A DNA stretch of 64,000 bases from Nocardia jejuensis NBRC 103114 (lineage in GTDB: Bacteria > Actinomycetota > Actinomycetes > Mycobacteriales > Mycobacteriaceae): contig NZ_BDBU01000012.1 of NCBI RefSeq assembly GCF_001613145.1, positions 124,001 through 188,000 on the forward strand, written 5' to 3'. The notes under the pieces were generated by a model. The model searched no databases and had not been told where the DNA came from. It worked only from the letters and a program-made list of their open reading frames with translations. Positions within the stretch are counted from its first letter, which is position 1. Each line of letters starts with the position of its first letter. Positions 33,166 through 42,262 of this stretch are shown piece by piece. Both the position numbers and the translations under genes were made by a program.

Positions 33166-34734
33166 ATGAACTCTCTCCCAGCTCGCCGCACCAGGAACTA
33201 TCTGGCCATCACGGCGGCCGCAGCCCTGCTGCCCTCCGGAATCGGCGCCGCGCAGCCGCCTTTGAGCACGCCCGGGGTCGTGCAGGAGTTGCACGACATC
33301 GCCGATACTGCCGTCCCGCGCGCGGACTGCCGGGATGCTTCGCTCACCGAAACCGGCCTGCAAGGCGATGTTCCGGCCGCCGATCGCGCCGACGGGCGCA
33401 GTACCCAGGGCTACAGCTGCAACATCGTTCCCATCGGCGGCTACAGCGGACGGGGCGGCGGCATCACCTCCACCAGCTTCGACCACTGCGTGTACCTGGG
33501 CAGCTTCTTCCCCGGCGATCTGCTCGGACCCTCGAACGGCGTGCAGGTTCTGGACGTGTCGGATCCGGCGAATCCGGTGCCCACCGCGAACCTCACCGAA
33601 CCGGCGATGCTCGCCGGAACCTGGGAGAGCCTCAAGGTCAACCAGGCCCGCAAACTGCTGGTGGGCGTGGGGGTTCCGGCGATGACGGGGTACGGGCTGA
33701 TCTCGATCTACGACGTCTCCGACTGCGCACACCCGATTCTGCTCAATCCCGGCCCGGGCACCGATCTGTCGCTGCCCGTGCCCCTGACCGGCCACGAGGG
33801 CGGGTTCTCACCGGACGGCAAGACCTACTGGTCCTCGGGCGTGATCCCGGGCATCGTCAGCGCGATCGATCTCACCGATCCGTCTCGGCCACACGTCATC
33901 TGGCAGGGCATGCCGGGCAACTCCATGCACGGCATGGGGCTCAGCGACGATGGCGACCGCATGTATCTGGCGAACAACGCGGGCGGGATGAGCGTGCTGG
34001 ACATCAGCGCCGTGCAGCGCCGCGACCCGGACCCGCGGGTGCCGGTGCTGACCCAGCTCACCTGGACCGACGGCATGGCCACCCAGCACGCACTGCCGGT
34101 CCGCTACGGCAGTACGCCGTACGTCTTCACCGTCGACGAGGCCGGATCCGGCGGCGTGAAGATCATCGACATCTCCGACGAGAGCCGCCCCCGGGTGGCG
34201 AACACGATCAAGTTGGAGATCAACAAGCTCGACAACCGCACCAGCGCAATGGCTTCGGGCATGGGCGGCTCGATCTTCTCCTACGACGCACATTATTGCG
34301 CCGCCGATCGCCCGGTGAACCCGACGGCACTGGCATGCGGCTGGATCTCCTCGGGCATCCGGATCTTCGATGTGCGCGATCCCCTGCGCGTCCGCGAGAT
34401 CGCCTACTACAACCCGCCCGCGCGCACCGGGCACAGCACCGAACTGTGGAACTCTCCGCACGCACTCGCCTCGATCATCGGGATTCCACTGCTGAGCCTG
34501 CCATCGGTGACCCAGGCGATGAATCAGGGCGCGTTCGATCCGGCACAGGCCCTGGCCCCACGCGGCAGTCAGGCCGTGCTCGGCGATCTGTCCAGCGACT
34601 GGTGCATGTCGGCCCCCGAATGGCACGGCTCCACGCTGTGGGCTTCGTGCGCGGACAACGGGTTTCTGACCCTGGCACTGCCCCCGGAGGTCTATACCCC
34701 TCCGGCCGATCAACATTCGACGACCGGCTCGTAG
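33166..34734 (+). CDS. LVIVD-repeat secreted protein
   Basis: A 522-residue protein with a signal peptide (YLAITAAAALLPSGIGAAQ) and repeated LVIVD-type blades of a beta-propeller (GVQVLDVSDPANPVP, LISIYDVSDCAHPIL, SAIDLTDPSRPHVIW, SVLDISAVQRRDPD, KIIDISDESRPRVAN, RIFDVRDPLRVREI). It has at least 8 Cys. ATG 33166 is preceded by GAGGG. Such proteins are secreted or cell-wall associated with no firm function. Divergent from the F420 operon across the TetR site, suggesting co-regulation. Confidence 0.82.
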   Translation: MNSLPARRTRNYLAITAAAALLPSGIGAAQPPLSTPGVVQELHDIADTAVPRADCRDASLTETGLQGDVPAADRADGRSTQGYSCNIVPIGGYSGRGGGITSTSFDHCVYLGSFFPGDLLGPSNGVQVLDVSDPANPVPTANLTEPAMLAGTWESLKVNQARKLLVGVGVPAMTGYGLISIYDVSDCAHPILLNPGPGTDLSLPVPLTGHEGGFSPDGKTYWSSGVIPGIVSAIDLTDPSRPHVIWQGMPGNSMHGMGLSDDGDRMYLANNAGGMSVLDISAVQRRDPDPRVPVLTQLTWTDGMATQHALPVRYGSTPYVFTVDEAGSGGVKIIDISDESRPRVANTIKLEINKLDNRTSAMASGMGGSIFSYDAHYCAADRPVNPTALACGWISSGIRIFDVRDPLRVREIAYYNPPARTGHSTELWNSPHALASIIGIPLLSLPSVTQAMNQGAFDPAQALAPRGSQAVLGDLSSDWCMSAPEWHGSTLWASCADNGFLTLALPPEVYTPPADQHSTTGS

Positions 34735-34772
34735 GAAAGGCTCCGGTGAACCGCGCAGACTTCCGACCGGCC

Positions 34773-35390
34773 TCAGCGCCGCCGCGGACTCCGCGACGGT
34801 TTTGCGCCGTGCGACGCCATGGTGTGCAGCGCATCCGCCAGACTCGCCACGAATTGGTCGTTGTCGGCACCGCCACGCACGAGAGCATGGAATGTCGTTG
34901 TACCGGAAAGCATTTCGAACAGCAGATCGGAATTCACGCCCGCCGGTATCCGGCCGGAGTCCACCGCGCCGTCGAGGAGTTCGGCGAACGCCTTGCGAAT
35001 CGGAGCGCCGATGGCGAGCAATCGGCGGCGCGCCTCCTCGGTCTGACAATCGGCCAGCAGTCCGGGCACGCCCGCCCGGGCGGCGGGACTCTCCGCGCGC
35101 GCCAGGAAGATCCGCACCCAGGTGGCCAGGTCGGCGCGCAGATCGCCGGTCGGCTCGGGCAGCGAATGGGCTCCCGGACCGTGAATGGCCTCCTCGAGCA
35201 GCGCCTGACGCGTGGGCCAGCGCCGATAGATCGCCGGGGTGTTCACTCCGGCGCGCTTGGCGATCGCCACCACGGTCGTCTGTGGATACCCGACCTCGGC
35301 GAGCAGATGACGGGCCGCGATGAGCACCGCGAGGTCCTTGTCCGCGTCACGCGGCCGCCCGGGGCGCGCCTGCTTATCCGAAGTCACCAT
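34773..35390 (-). CDS. TetR-family regulator of the F420 operon region (probable)
   Basis: A 205-residue TetR protein with HTH VAIAKRAGVNTPAIYRRWPT (residues ~43-62) and a TetR_C-type second domain. ATG 35390 lies inside the operator-like element 35389-35414, so the repressor would sit on its own start. A matching element at 32994 between the F420 operon and LVIVD gene implies it controls those too. The extension upstream to 35510 runs through the operator and is less likely. Confidence 0.85.
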   Translation of the reverse strand: MVTSDKQARPGRPRDADKDLAVLIAARHLLAEVGYPQTTVVAIAKRAGVNTPAIYRRWPTRQALLEEAIHGPGAHSLPEPTGDLRADLATWVRIFLARAESPAARAGVPGLLADCQTEEARRRLLAIGAPIRKAFAELLDGAVDSGRIPAGVNSDLLFEMLSGTTTFHALVRGGADNDQFVASLADALHTMASHGAKPSRSPRRR

Positions 35391-35414
35391 TACATAGTAA
35401 CCTGTTACGTTATT
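35389..35414. promoter_or_regulatory. TetR site, copy 2, overlapping the regulator's start codon
   Basis: The element starts ATTACATAGTA and ends ACGTTATT, identical to copy 1 outside four positions near the centre. It includes the start codon of the TetR gene, so the message is probably leaderless or nearly so, and repression would be direct. Confidence 0.75.
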
Positions 35415-35500
35415 TTCCGGCGGCGCGGGCGGCACCGGCCGGTAGACCGGATCACCCCAGGTCAGACCCCTCAGGAAGGCGCCCCGCAGGTGGGCAGAAC

Positions 35501-36199
35501 ATGACGACATCCCCGGCTCTCCGCGACCGGCGAGCAGCCGCCACAGCTCGACGACGCTGGATCCCGGGCGCGGCTCTCAGCTCGCTCGCCCTGCTCCTAC
35601 TGGTGCTCGGTGCCGCGGGCCGCCCGCTGGTCATCGGCGAGAACCCCGCCCCCACACCGGTTCTCGATGCCACCGAGATCGGTTTCACGCAGGACATGCT
35701 CGCGCACCATCAGCAGGCGCTGATCCTGGTGCAGCGCCTGAGTCCCGACGCCGATCCGACCGTGCGCAGGCTCGCGCAGCAGATCGCCGACAGCCAGCGC
35801 ACCGAGATCGGCATGCTGATGGGCTGGCTGCGGCTGGCCGCCACCGCCCCCACCAACCCGCACCCGATGGCGTGGATGCACGATCCGAGCGACTCCACGA
35901 TGACCGGGCACGAGCATCAGGCCGCGACCACCGCCGTGAGTCCGGCGACCACCATGCCCGGAATGGCCGGCCTGGCCGAACTCGACGCCCTGTCTGCCGC
36001 GTCGGGCCGCGACGCGGAAACGCTCTTCCTGCAACTGATGCAGCGCCACCATTACGGCGGAGTAGCGATGGCCCGGGCCGCGGACGCACTGCTCACCGGC
36101 GGCCCGGTCAAGACCGCGGCACGGGACATGGTCGGCACGCAGGGCCAGGAGATCGGTGTCATCGGCCTCCTGCTGACCCAGCGTGGTGGGCTGGGATAA
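35501..36199 (+). CDS. DUF305 family exported protein
   Basis: A 232-residue protein. After an N-terminal membrane segment (LSSLALLLLVLGAAGRPLVI, residues ~27-47) it has the DUF305 pattern: FTQDMLAHHQQALIL, then EIGMLMGWL, and a second half RHHYGGVAMARAADALL. This is a ferritin-like four-helix bundle with His/Met-rich motifs (HHQQ, MAWMHD, TMTGHEHQ, RHHYGG), often found with copper or metal genes. Metal binding is inferred. It is divergent from the TetR at 35390. Confidence 0.85.
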   Translation: MTTSPALRDRRAAATARRRWIPGAALSSLALLLLVLGAAGRPLVIGENPAPTPVLDATEIGFTQDMLAHHQQALILVQRLSPDADPTVRRLAQQIADSQRTEIGMLMGWLRLAATAPTNPHPMAWMHDPSDSTMTGHEHQAATTAVSPATTMPGMAGLAELDALSAASGRDAETLFLQLMQRHHYGGVAMARAADALLTGGPVKTAARDMVGTQGQEIGVIGLLLTQRGGLG

Positions 36200-36264
36200 G
36201 CCCGGCTCCACCGCTTCCGTGCCCCGCGACAGCGCGACTGTGCAGAACCACAACGCATTTCACC

Positions 36265-36326
36265 GACAGTCGAGTCCGAGACCTGTCCGCCGCGTCATGA
36301 CGGAATCGATGGTGCTGCCGCGCAAC
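36265..36326. repeat. Short duplicated fragment resembling the GH3 gene
   Basis: This ~62-bp segment aligns with 39580-39642 in the GH3 gene. It includes an identical 19-mer GACGGAATCGATGGTGCTG (36299-36317 and 39617-39635) and flanking matches with one gap. Read in frame it gives VRRVMTESMVLPRNP against VRRFTTESMVLVRND. It overlaps the 3' end of the XRE gene, whose stop is at 36295. Confidence 0.5.
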
Positions 36327-37560
36327 CCGTGACGTCCTCGATCGCGGTGCGCGCCGCGGCAATATCGGCGACCCCGGCGAACTCCAGGGATTCGTGGTGG
36401 AAGTCGCGCAGTCGCGCGGCGGTTCGGCCGGCGGGACGCGAGCCCGCCAGCGGGAGAGCCGCTTCGGCGAGTTCGGCCGCCCGGTTCGGTTCGCCCAGCA
36501 TCAGGTGCAGGCGAGCGAACGAGGTCAGCGTGATGGCGGGGTCGATGACGGTGGCGGGCACGGAGGCTCGATCCATGCCGAAGGCCGCGCCGACCAGTTG
36601 GGGGCGGTTCGCGGCCAGGTGCCGGTAGCTCGGGCCCAGCAGTTCCGATTGCCTGCCACGGCCCGGCCAGGTCCGCCGGGGACCCAGCAGGAAACTCAGG
36701 TTCAAGGCGGTCAGGCTCCGGTCGACTGCGGTATCGGCGAGCGCGGTCGCGGCCGCTTCGAGATGGCATTCCGTGGCGTATGCGGTCTCCCGTTCGAAGG
36801 CCGTGGTGTGCCCCAGCATCCCGTACGCGCACGCTTGCAGATGCGCCAGCGCCGCCCGCAGGCGCGGGGTCGCCGACCGCCGGGCGATGTACTGCGCCAG
36901 CTGCGCGACCTCCAACCCGTCCTCGGGCCGGCCCTGATCGAGGTACTGCCAGGTCAGTCCGGACAGCGCAGCGGCGGCCAGGCAGGAATCACCGGCCGAG
37001 TGCGCCAACCGGGCCGCGGCGAGATAGAACCGGCGGGCGGTGTCGGTCTCCTCGATGTCCCAGCACATCGAACCGGCGACATCGGCTAGTTCGGCTCCGA
37101 CCCGCAGGGCTTGTTCGGCACGTCCGGGTCCGGGTGAGAGCCGTTGCAGCCGAGGCAGATTCGCCTCCAGCCAGTCGATCACCGCACGGCGCGGCGGCGT
37201 CGCCTCGGACCACTGCAGCCCGCGCGCCCATCTGGCCAGTCGTTCCGCCGTCGCCACCTCCGCGAGCGTGAACCCCGCTTCGCCGCCGACGACCGCCGTG
37301 CTCGGCAGCAACAGCGAGGACAGCTCCATCGACACTTCGCTCTCGTACGGCGCGGCGACCGGCACCTGTGCGTACAGGGGACTGAGCGCCACGCCCAGCG
37401 CCGACTCGTAGGCGGTCACGTGCTCGGGCCGCACGACCCTGGCCCCGGTCTCCAGCTGTCCGAGATACGGTTTCGAATAGTTCGTCCGCGCGGCCAGGCC
37501 CTGCAGACTCAGCCCGGCGGCCAGCCGTGCCGTGCGCAGCGCACGCCCGATCTCCGTCAT
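36295..37560 (-). CDS. XRE-family regulator with TPR-like domain
   Basis: A 421-residue protein. The N-terminal HTH (LRTARLAAGLSLQGLAARTN, YSKPYLGQLETGA; residues ~6-42) is followed by a long helical repeat region, similar in design to the regulator at 11179. It is followed divergently by the secreted hydrolase at 37704, and direct repeats at 37634-37653 lie between. The last codons run into the short GH3-like fragment (36265-36326), which may have replaced its native tail. Ligand unknown. Confidence 0.85.
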   Translation of the reverse strand: MTEIGRALRTARLAAGLSLQGLAARTNYSKPYLGQLETGARVVRPEHVTAYESALGVALSPLYAQVPVAAPYESEVSMELSSLLLPSTAVVGGEAGFTLAEVATAERLARWARGLQWSEATPPRRAVIDWLEANLPRLQRLSPGPGRAEQALRVGAELADVAGSMCWDIEETDTARRFYLAAARLAHSAGDSCLAAAALSGLTWQYLDQGRPEDGLEVAQLAQYIARRSATPRLRAALAHLQACAYGMLGHTTAFERETAYATECHLEAAATALADTAVDRSLTALNLSFLLGPRRTWPGRGRQSELLGPSYRHLAANRPQLVGAAFGMDRASVPATVIDPAITLTSFARLHLMLGEPNRAAELAEAALPLAGSRPAGRTAARLRDFHHESLEFAGVADIAAARTAIEDVTGCAAAPSIPS

Positions 37561-37633
37561 GCGCCCGCCTCTCCACGCGCCGGCTCTCGGGCCGGATCGA
37601 ACATTTCGTCACCATACGTCGCACGGCGGGCAC

Positions 37634-37653
37634 CGTCTGCAACTGTCTGCAAG
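37634..37653. repeat. Tandem direct repeat YGTCTGCAA, possible XRE operator
   Basis: CGTCTGCAAC and TGTCTGCAAG are adjacent (37634-37653), and a third related copy ACGTCTGCGAAC lies at 37691-37702. They fall between the XRE start (37560) and the hydrolase start (37704), an expected place for an autoregulatory operator. Confidence 0.45.
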
Positions 37654-37703
37654 ACGATACGGACGGATCCGGATCGGATTCGACGACCATAACGTCTGCG
37701 AAC

Positions 37704-38690
37704 GTGAAGAACAGCAGTCGAAACTCCACACGGCAGCGCGGCCGTGTCCATACCGTCGCAGCGGCGATCGCGCTCTCCTGCGCTGCGATCTCGGCCGTGG
37801 CACCCGTCCACGCGGCGCCCGTCTACCAACCTGGGGGCGCGGTCGAAGCGATGTACTTCGCGGCGGGTCCACATCCGGTGACCACGCGCGCGGGCGCCGA
37901 CTGCTGCAGCTCCACCGGCGAGGCCTACGACATCTGGTACCCGGCCGATCTCGGCGCGAGCCGTACCCGCCACCCGATCATCACCTGGGGTGACGGGACC
38001 CTGGCGCACCCCCGCGAATACGACTATCTGCTCCGGCACCTGGCGTCGTGGGGGTTCGTGGTGATCGCCCCCGACCTGACCAACACCGGCACGGGCGCGC
38101 AGATGCTCGACGCGGTGCACTACTTGACTCAGCAGAACGGTGATTCCGCGAGCGAGTTCTACGGAAAACTCGATACCGACGCGATCGGGGCGATGGGCCA
38201 CTCCCAGGGCGGACTCGGTGCGCTCGCCGCGTCCGCGAAGTCGAACGGCTCGATCAAGACGGCGGTCACGCTGGAGATGCCGTCGCAGACCGTCTGTGCG
38301 AGCCTGCCGCCGCTGATCCCGGGCTACAACGTCTGCGACATTCCCACCGGGCTGATCTCGGGTTCGGTCCTGCTCGTCAGCGGCACCGAGGACCCGGTCT
38401 CCACCACCGGCACCGGCATGCGCGGCGTCTACGACAGCTTGCCCGCATCGATACCCAAGGCCCGAGCTGCACTGGTCAACGCCAGCCACAACGACATTCA
38501 GGGTCAGCCCGGATGCGTGAACTACGGGTGCAACGACGGTGTCGAGGGCTACCTCGGGTACCTGACCGCCTGGCTCCTGGGTGAACTGCGCGGCGATTCG
38601 ACGGCGCGCGGCGTATTCGTCTCGGGCACAGGCGAATTCCTGCACAACACGAACTGGGCCGATCAGGCCGGCAACATCACCGAACGATAG
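37704..38690 (+). CDS. Secreted alpha/beta hydrolase (lipase/chlorophyllase-like)
   Basis: A 328-residue exported hydrolase. Signal peptide: HTVAAAIALSCAAISAVAPV with cleavage near VHA-A. The nucleophile elbow is AMGHSQGGLG, the catalytic acid region is probably SGTEDPVSTT, and the active-site His lies in ASHNDIQG. Cys pairs (DCCSS, TVCAS, NVCDI, GCVNYGC) suggest extracellular disulfides. GTG 37704 is the start that keeps the signal peptide; no better in-frame start is near. The GH3 gene begins 12 bp after its stop, so an operon is likely, with both acting on extracellular polymers or lipids. Confidence 0.82.
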   Translation: MKNSSRNSTRQRGRVHTVAAAIALSCAAISAVAPVHAAPVYQPGGAVEAMYFAAGPHPVTTRAGADCCSSTGEAYDIWYPADLGASRTRHPIITWGDGTLAHPREYDYLLRHLASWGFVVIAPDLTNTGTGAQMLDAVHYLTQQNGDSASEFYGKLDTDAIGAMGHSQGGLGALAASAKSNGSIKTAVTLEMPSQTVCASLPPLIPGYNVCDIPTGLISGSVLLVSGTEDPVSTTGTGMRGVYDSLPASIPKARAALVNASHNDIQGQPGCVNYGCNDGVEGYLGYLTAWLLGELRGDSTARGVFVSGTGEFLHNTNWADQAGNITER

Positions 38691-38701
38691 GGACTTTTTC
38701 T

Positions 38702-41086
38702 GTGGACGACCGCATAGAGGAACTGCTGGCGAAGCTCGACCTGCCCGGAAAGATACGGCTCGTCTCCGGAGCGGGACTGTTCCGGCTGGCCGGTGATCCC
38801 TCGCTCGGGCTCGCCGAGATGCCGGTGTCGGACGGCCCCTCGGGCGTGCGCGGCGAGAGCATGGACGAACCCGATCCGTCGGTGAGCCTGCCGTCCGGCA
38901 CCGCGGTGGCCGCGACGTGGGATCCGCAGTTGCTCACCGAGATCGGCGCGCTGCTCGCCGCCGAAGCACGCCGCAAGAACGTGTACGCGGTGCTGGGACC
39001 GACCATGAATCTGCACCGTTCCCCGCTCGGCGGACGACATTTCGAATGCTTCTCCGAGGATCCTCTGCTGACCGCGGAGATGGCCGCCGCTTACGTGCAC
39101 TCGGTGCAGGACCACGGAGTCAGCGCGTGCCCGAAACACTTCGTGGCCAACGACTCCGAGACCGAACGCTTCAGCGTCGACGTGCGCGTCTCGGACCGGG
39201 CGCTGCGTGAGCTCTACCTGTACCCGTTCGAGCGGGCCGTCGAGGCCGGTGCCTGGATGATCATGGACTCCTACAACGGGGTGAACGGCGCCGCCATGTC
39301 CGACAACCCGCTCCTGGACGAACCCCTCAAGGGCACATGGGGATTCGACGGTGTGGTGGTATCGGACTGGGGCGGTGTCCGCTCCACCGAGGCGGCGAGC
39401 GGCGGCACCGATCTGTGCATGCCCGGCCCGCCGATGCTGTGGGGCGAGCCGTTGCTGGAGGCCGTCCGCTCCGGACAGATCCCCGAGGCCGCGATCGACG
39501 AGAAGGTGCGGCGCATCCTGCGATTCGCGACACGCGTCGGCGCGCTCGACGGTGCGCCGTGGCCCACCACGCATTACACCGACAACCAGGCCCGGAACCT
39601 GGTCCGCCGCTTCACGACGGAATCGATGGTGCTGGTGCGCAACGACGGAACGCTCCCGCTGCGCGCGGGCACGACGGTCGCGGTGCTCGGCCCGTCCGCC
39701 GCCGAACCGCGCATCATGGGCGGCGGCAGTGCCACGGTGACTCCCACACACGTCAGCACTCCCCTGGCCGGGCTGCGGGCAGTGCTGCCCGTGACGCATA
39801 CACCGGGCTTGCGCCTCATCGAGGGACTGATCCCCGCCCCACCGGAGCTGATCACCAATCCGGAACTCGGAACGCCGGGAATGCGGGTGCGGTACTTCGA
39901 CGGCAAGACCGAGATCGGCTCCCGGCACCGCAGCACTGCCCACTTGGTGCTGCTCGGTGACGAATTGGCTACGCGCGCCACACATATGGAACTGCGGGCG
40001 CGGCTGCGGGCCGATACGGCGGGTGATTGGCAGCTGGGGTTCGGCGGCATCGGCCAGGTGATCCTCGATATCGACGGAACCCCGGCGATCGACGAGGACG
40101 TCGTCGACGCGGCGGGCGATCCGGTCGCGGCGCTGCTGGAACCACCGCAGCTGTCGGTGACCAGAACCCTGACCGAGGGCCAGGAAGTCGATCTGCGCCT
40201 GACCATCGCGATCCCCGAGGCCATCCCGGGACTCGGAGTTCTCCTGGCAGTCCTGCTCGGCATCGATCGTCCGCAGAGCACCCAGGACGAGGAATTCGCG
40301 GCCGCGGTCGACTTGGCACGCCGGGCCGAGGTGGCGGTGGTCCTCGTGGGTACCAGCGAGAAGATCGAGAGCGAGGGCACCGATCGCACCTCGCTGCGCC
40401 TGCCCGACCGTCAGGACGAGTTGGTCGCCGCGGTCGCGGCGGTGAACCCGAGAACCGTCGTTGTGGTCAATTCCGGTGCGCCGGTAGAAATGCCGTGGCG
40501 CGAGGACGTCGCGGCGGTGCTGTTGAGCTGGTTCCCCGGTCAGGAGTTCGGCGATGCGCTGGCGAACGTGCTGACCGGCGTGGTCGAACCCGGCGGCCGA
40601 TTGCCCACCACCTGGCCCGCGACCATTTCCGATGTGCCCGTTCTCGATACGACGCCGAAGGACGGCATCCTGGAGTACACCGAGGATATTCACATCGGTT
40701 ATCGCGCCTGGCTGCGTGCGGGGACCGAACCCGCCTATCCCTTCGGGCACGGCCTCGGCTACACCACCTGGTCCTCGAACGATCTGCGGGTCTCCGGCCG
40801 TACGGTGAGTCTCACCGTCACCAATACCGGTGCGCGCGTTGGCAAGCAGGTCTACCAGGTCTACCTCTCGCGACCGGACAGCACCCTCGATCGGCCGGTG
40901 CGCTGGCTCGCCGGGTTCACCGCCGTCACGCTGGAACCCGGTATGACACGCACCATCGAGATCGAGATGCCACGACGGGCTTTCGAGCACTGGACCGGGC
41001 AGGGCTGGGCGATCGAACCGGGCGCGTTCACCGTCCACGTCGGGACCTCGGTCACCGACCTGCTCCACACGACACACATGTACTGA
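38702..41086 (+). CDS. Glycoside hydrolase family 3 beta-glucosidase-like enzyme
   Basis: A 794-residue GH3 enzyme. The N-terminal barrel domain contains MPVSDGPSGVRGES (substrate loop), ACPKHFVANDSE (KHF motif) and VVSDWGGVRSTE with the nucleophile Asp222. The middle domain holds ESMVLVRNDGTLPLR. A PA14-like insert spans residues ~395-520, followed by the rest of the alpha/beta sandwich (SEKIESEGTDRT, WFPGQEFGDALA) and a Fn3-like C-terminus. It is full length. GTG 38702 gives a native N-terminus. No signal peptide is seen, unlike the preceding hydrolase. It likely removes terminal beta-linked glucose. Confidence 0.92.
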   Translation: MDDRIEELLAKLDLPGKIRLVSGAGLFRLAGDPSLGLAEMPVSDGPSGVRGESMDEPDPSVSLPSGTAVAATWDPQLLTEIGALLAAEARRKNVYAVLGPTMNLHRSPLGGRHFECFSEDPLLTAEMAAAYVHSVQDHGVSACPKHFVANDSETERFSVDVRVSDRALRELYLYPFERAVEAGAWMIMDSYNGVNGAAMSDNPLLDEPLKGTWGFDGVVVSDWGGVRSTEAASGGTDLCMPGPPMLWGEPLLEAVRSGQIPEAAIDEKVRRILRFATRVGALDGAPWPTTHYTDNQARNLVRRFTTESMVLVRNDGTLPLRAGTTVAVLGPSAAEPRIMGGGSATVTPTHVSTPLAGLRAVLPVTHTPGLRLIEGLIPAPPELITNPELGTPGMRVRYFDGKTEIGSRHRSTAHLVLLGDELATRATHMELRARLRADTAGDWQLGFGGIGQVILDIDGTPAIDEDVVDAAGDPVAALLEPPQLSVTRTLTEGQEVDLRLTIAIPEAIPGLGVLLAVLLGIDRPQSTQDEEFAAAVDLARRAEVAVVLVGTSEKIESEGTDRTSLRLPDRQDELVAAVAAVNPRTVVVVNSGAPVEMPWREDVAAVLLSWFPGQEFGDALANVLTGVVEPGGRLPTTWPATISDVPVLDTTPKDGILEYTEDIHIGYRAWLRAGTEPAYPFGHGLGYTTWSSNDLRVSGRTVSLTVTNTGARVGKQVYQVYLSRPDSTLDRPVRWLAGFTAVTLEPGMTRTIEIEMPRRAFEHWTGQGWAIEPGAFTVHVGTSVTDLLHTTHMY

Positions 41087-41175
41087 TCGAGACCCAGCCG
41101 TTCGTTCCTATCCGGGACGAGCGGCCCACTCGGGCACAACGGGAATCGCGACCCAGCGCCCATCGTCCATACGCG

Positions 41176-41224
41176 CGAAGGAACTCCACCCCGGCATCGA
41201 GTTTGCGGTGGTGGAGTTCCTTCG
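41176..41224. terminator. Long hairpin between convergent GH3 and kinase-like genes
   Basis: A perfect 15-bp inverted repeat, CGAAGGAACTCCACC (41176-41190) with GGTGGAGTTCCTTCG (41210-41224), and a 19-nt loop. It probably terminates transcription from both sides. Confidence 0.8.
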
Positions 41225-41236
41225 GTCGTGTGCCGA

Positions 41237-42262
41237 TCAGGGCAGCAGCTGCTCGAGTCGGGTGGTGCAGAAGCCGGTGATGTTCATCTCCGGCGGCAGC
41301 TGCACGCGATTCGCCATGCGCAGCAGGGGAACCGAGAGCAGGACCGCGGCGAGGATCTCGTTGTACCGGAGGTTGCGGACCGGCATTCCGGTGCGGTTCT
41401 CGTAGTGGGCGATGGTCTCCGCACGGGTCGGGGTGCCCGGCAGTGGCGGATGACCCTCGAATTCGCTGCTGGCCCAGTCCAGGAACAGCAGCCAGCCCAG
41501 ATCCGCCTCATGGTCTCCGAGGTAGGCGATCTCCCAGTCCAGTACGCCGCTGACCCGGAAGTCGCTGTCGTACAGGATGTTCGACATGCGGGCGTCTCCC
41601 CAGCAGAGCGTGACGTGCTCGGGCTGATAGAGGTTGTCCCGCAGATAGGTGATGGCCCGGCGATAGATCTCGGGCTGCTCGCCCTCGGTGGCCCAGGTCA
41701 GCGCCTCGTCCAGATAGTTGACGATCTGCTCGACCGGGGCGGAACCATATTTCGGCATGCCCAGGAAGTCGAGTCCCAGTGCCCGCCAGTCCAATCGGTG
41801 AATGTCGGCGATGGTGTCGACGCACCCCCACCACATGCGCTCGCGCTGCTCCGGTGCGGCCTCGAAGTAGTTGCCCGCCGAGTGATACGAGGGATAGTCG
41901 CTGGGGGCCTCACCCGTGAGCCGGTTCATCACGAAATACGGGCTGCCGAGCTCCTCCCCCTCCCGATCCAGCCACAGCGGCTCGGCGACCGGGATGCCGG
42001 TGCCGGCCAGCCGGCGCATGACCAGCACCTGCCGCAGCAGGTCGTAATCGGGGAACAGCGACATCTCCGGCGGACGCCGAAAGACCATCGGCAGGCAACC
42101 GGATTCGTCCTCGACGTCGAAAAGGAACGTCTCGGTGGCGAATCCGCGATCGGTGCGCACGAAATCGCGGACCCGGGCGCTTTCGGTCACCGGAAAGTTC
42201 CGGCGCACCGCGCGTTCCAGGGCCGTTGCCAGCTGCTCGGCCGGCAGTCGAGAGGTGTTCAC
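41237..42262 (-). CDS. Phosphotransferase (APH-like) family protein
   Basis: A 341-residue kinase-fold protein of the APH/choline kinase group. The catalytic loop reads LCWGDARMSNILY (His of the canonical HGD is Trp here, Asp and Asn are kept), and the metal-binding motif is LDWEIAYLGD. An N-terminal ATP-binding half includes VMRRLAGTGIPVAEPLWL. Proteins like this often accompany acyl-CoA dehydrogenases and phosphorylate small molecules. It overlaps the end of the DUF gene at 42259 by 4 bp (ATGA), so they are translated together. Confidence 0.82.
   Translation of the reverse strand: MNTSRLPAEQLATALERAVRRNFPVTESARVRDFVRTDRGFATETFLFDVEDESGCLPMVFRRPPEMSLFPDYDLLRQVLVMRRLAGTGIPVAEPLWLDREGEELGSPYFVMNRLTGEAPSDYPSYHSAGNYFEAAPEQRERMWWGCVDTIADIHRLDWRALGLDFLGMPKYGSAPVEQIVNYLDEALTWATEGEQPEIYRRAITYLRDNLYQPEHVTLCWGDARMSNILYDSDFRVSGVLDWEIAYLGDHEADLGWLLFLDWASSEFEGHPPLPGTPTRAETIAHYENRTGMPVRNLRYNEILAAVLLSVPLLRMANRVQLPPEMNITGFCTTRLEQLLP

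Noticed and set aside
34296..35504. Long open frames overlapping the LVIVD and TetR genes on the other strand or frame
   Set aside because: Arg/Gly/Pro-rich shadow translation typical of high-GC coding DNA; the LVIVD and TetR frames have clear domains.
38663..41077. 800-codon minus-strand frame across the GH3 gene
   Set aside because: It mirrors the GH3 frame, is rich in Arg/Gly/His and lacks domains; the plus strand holds complete GH3 motifs.
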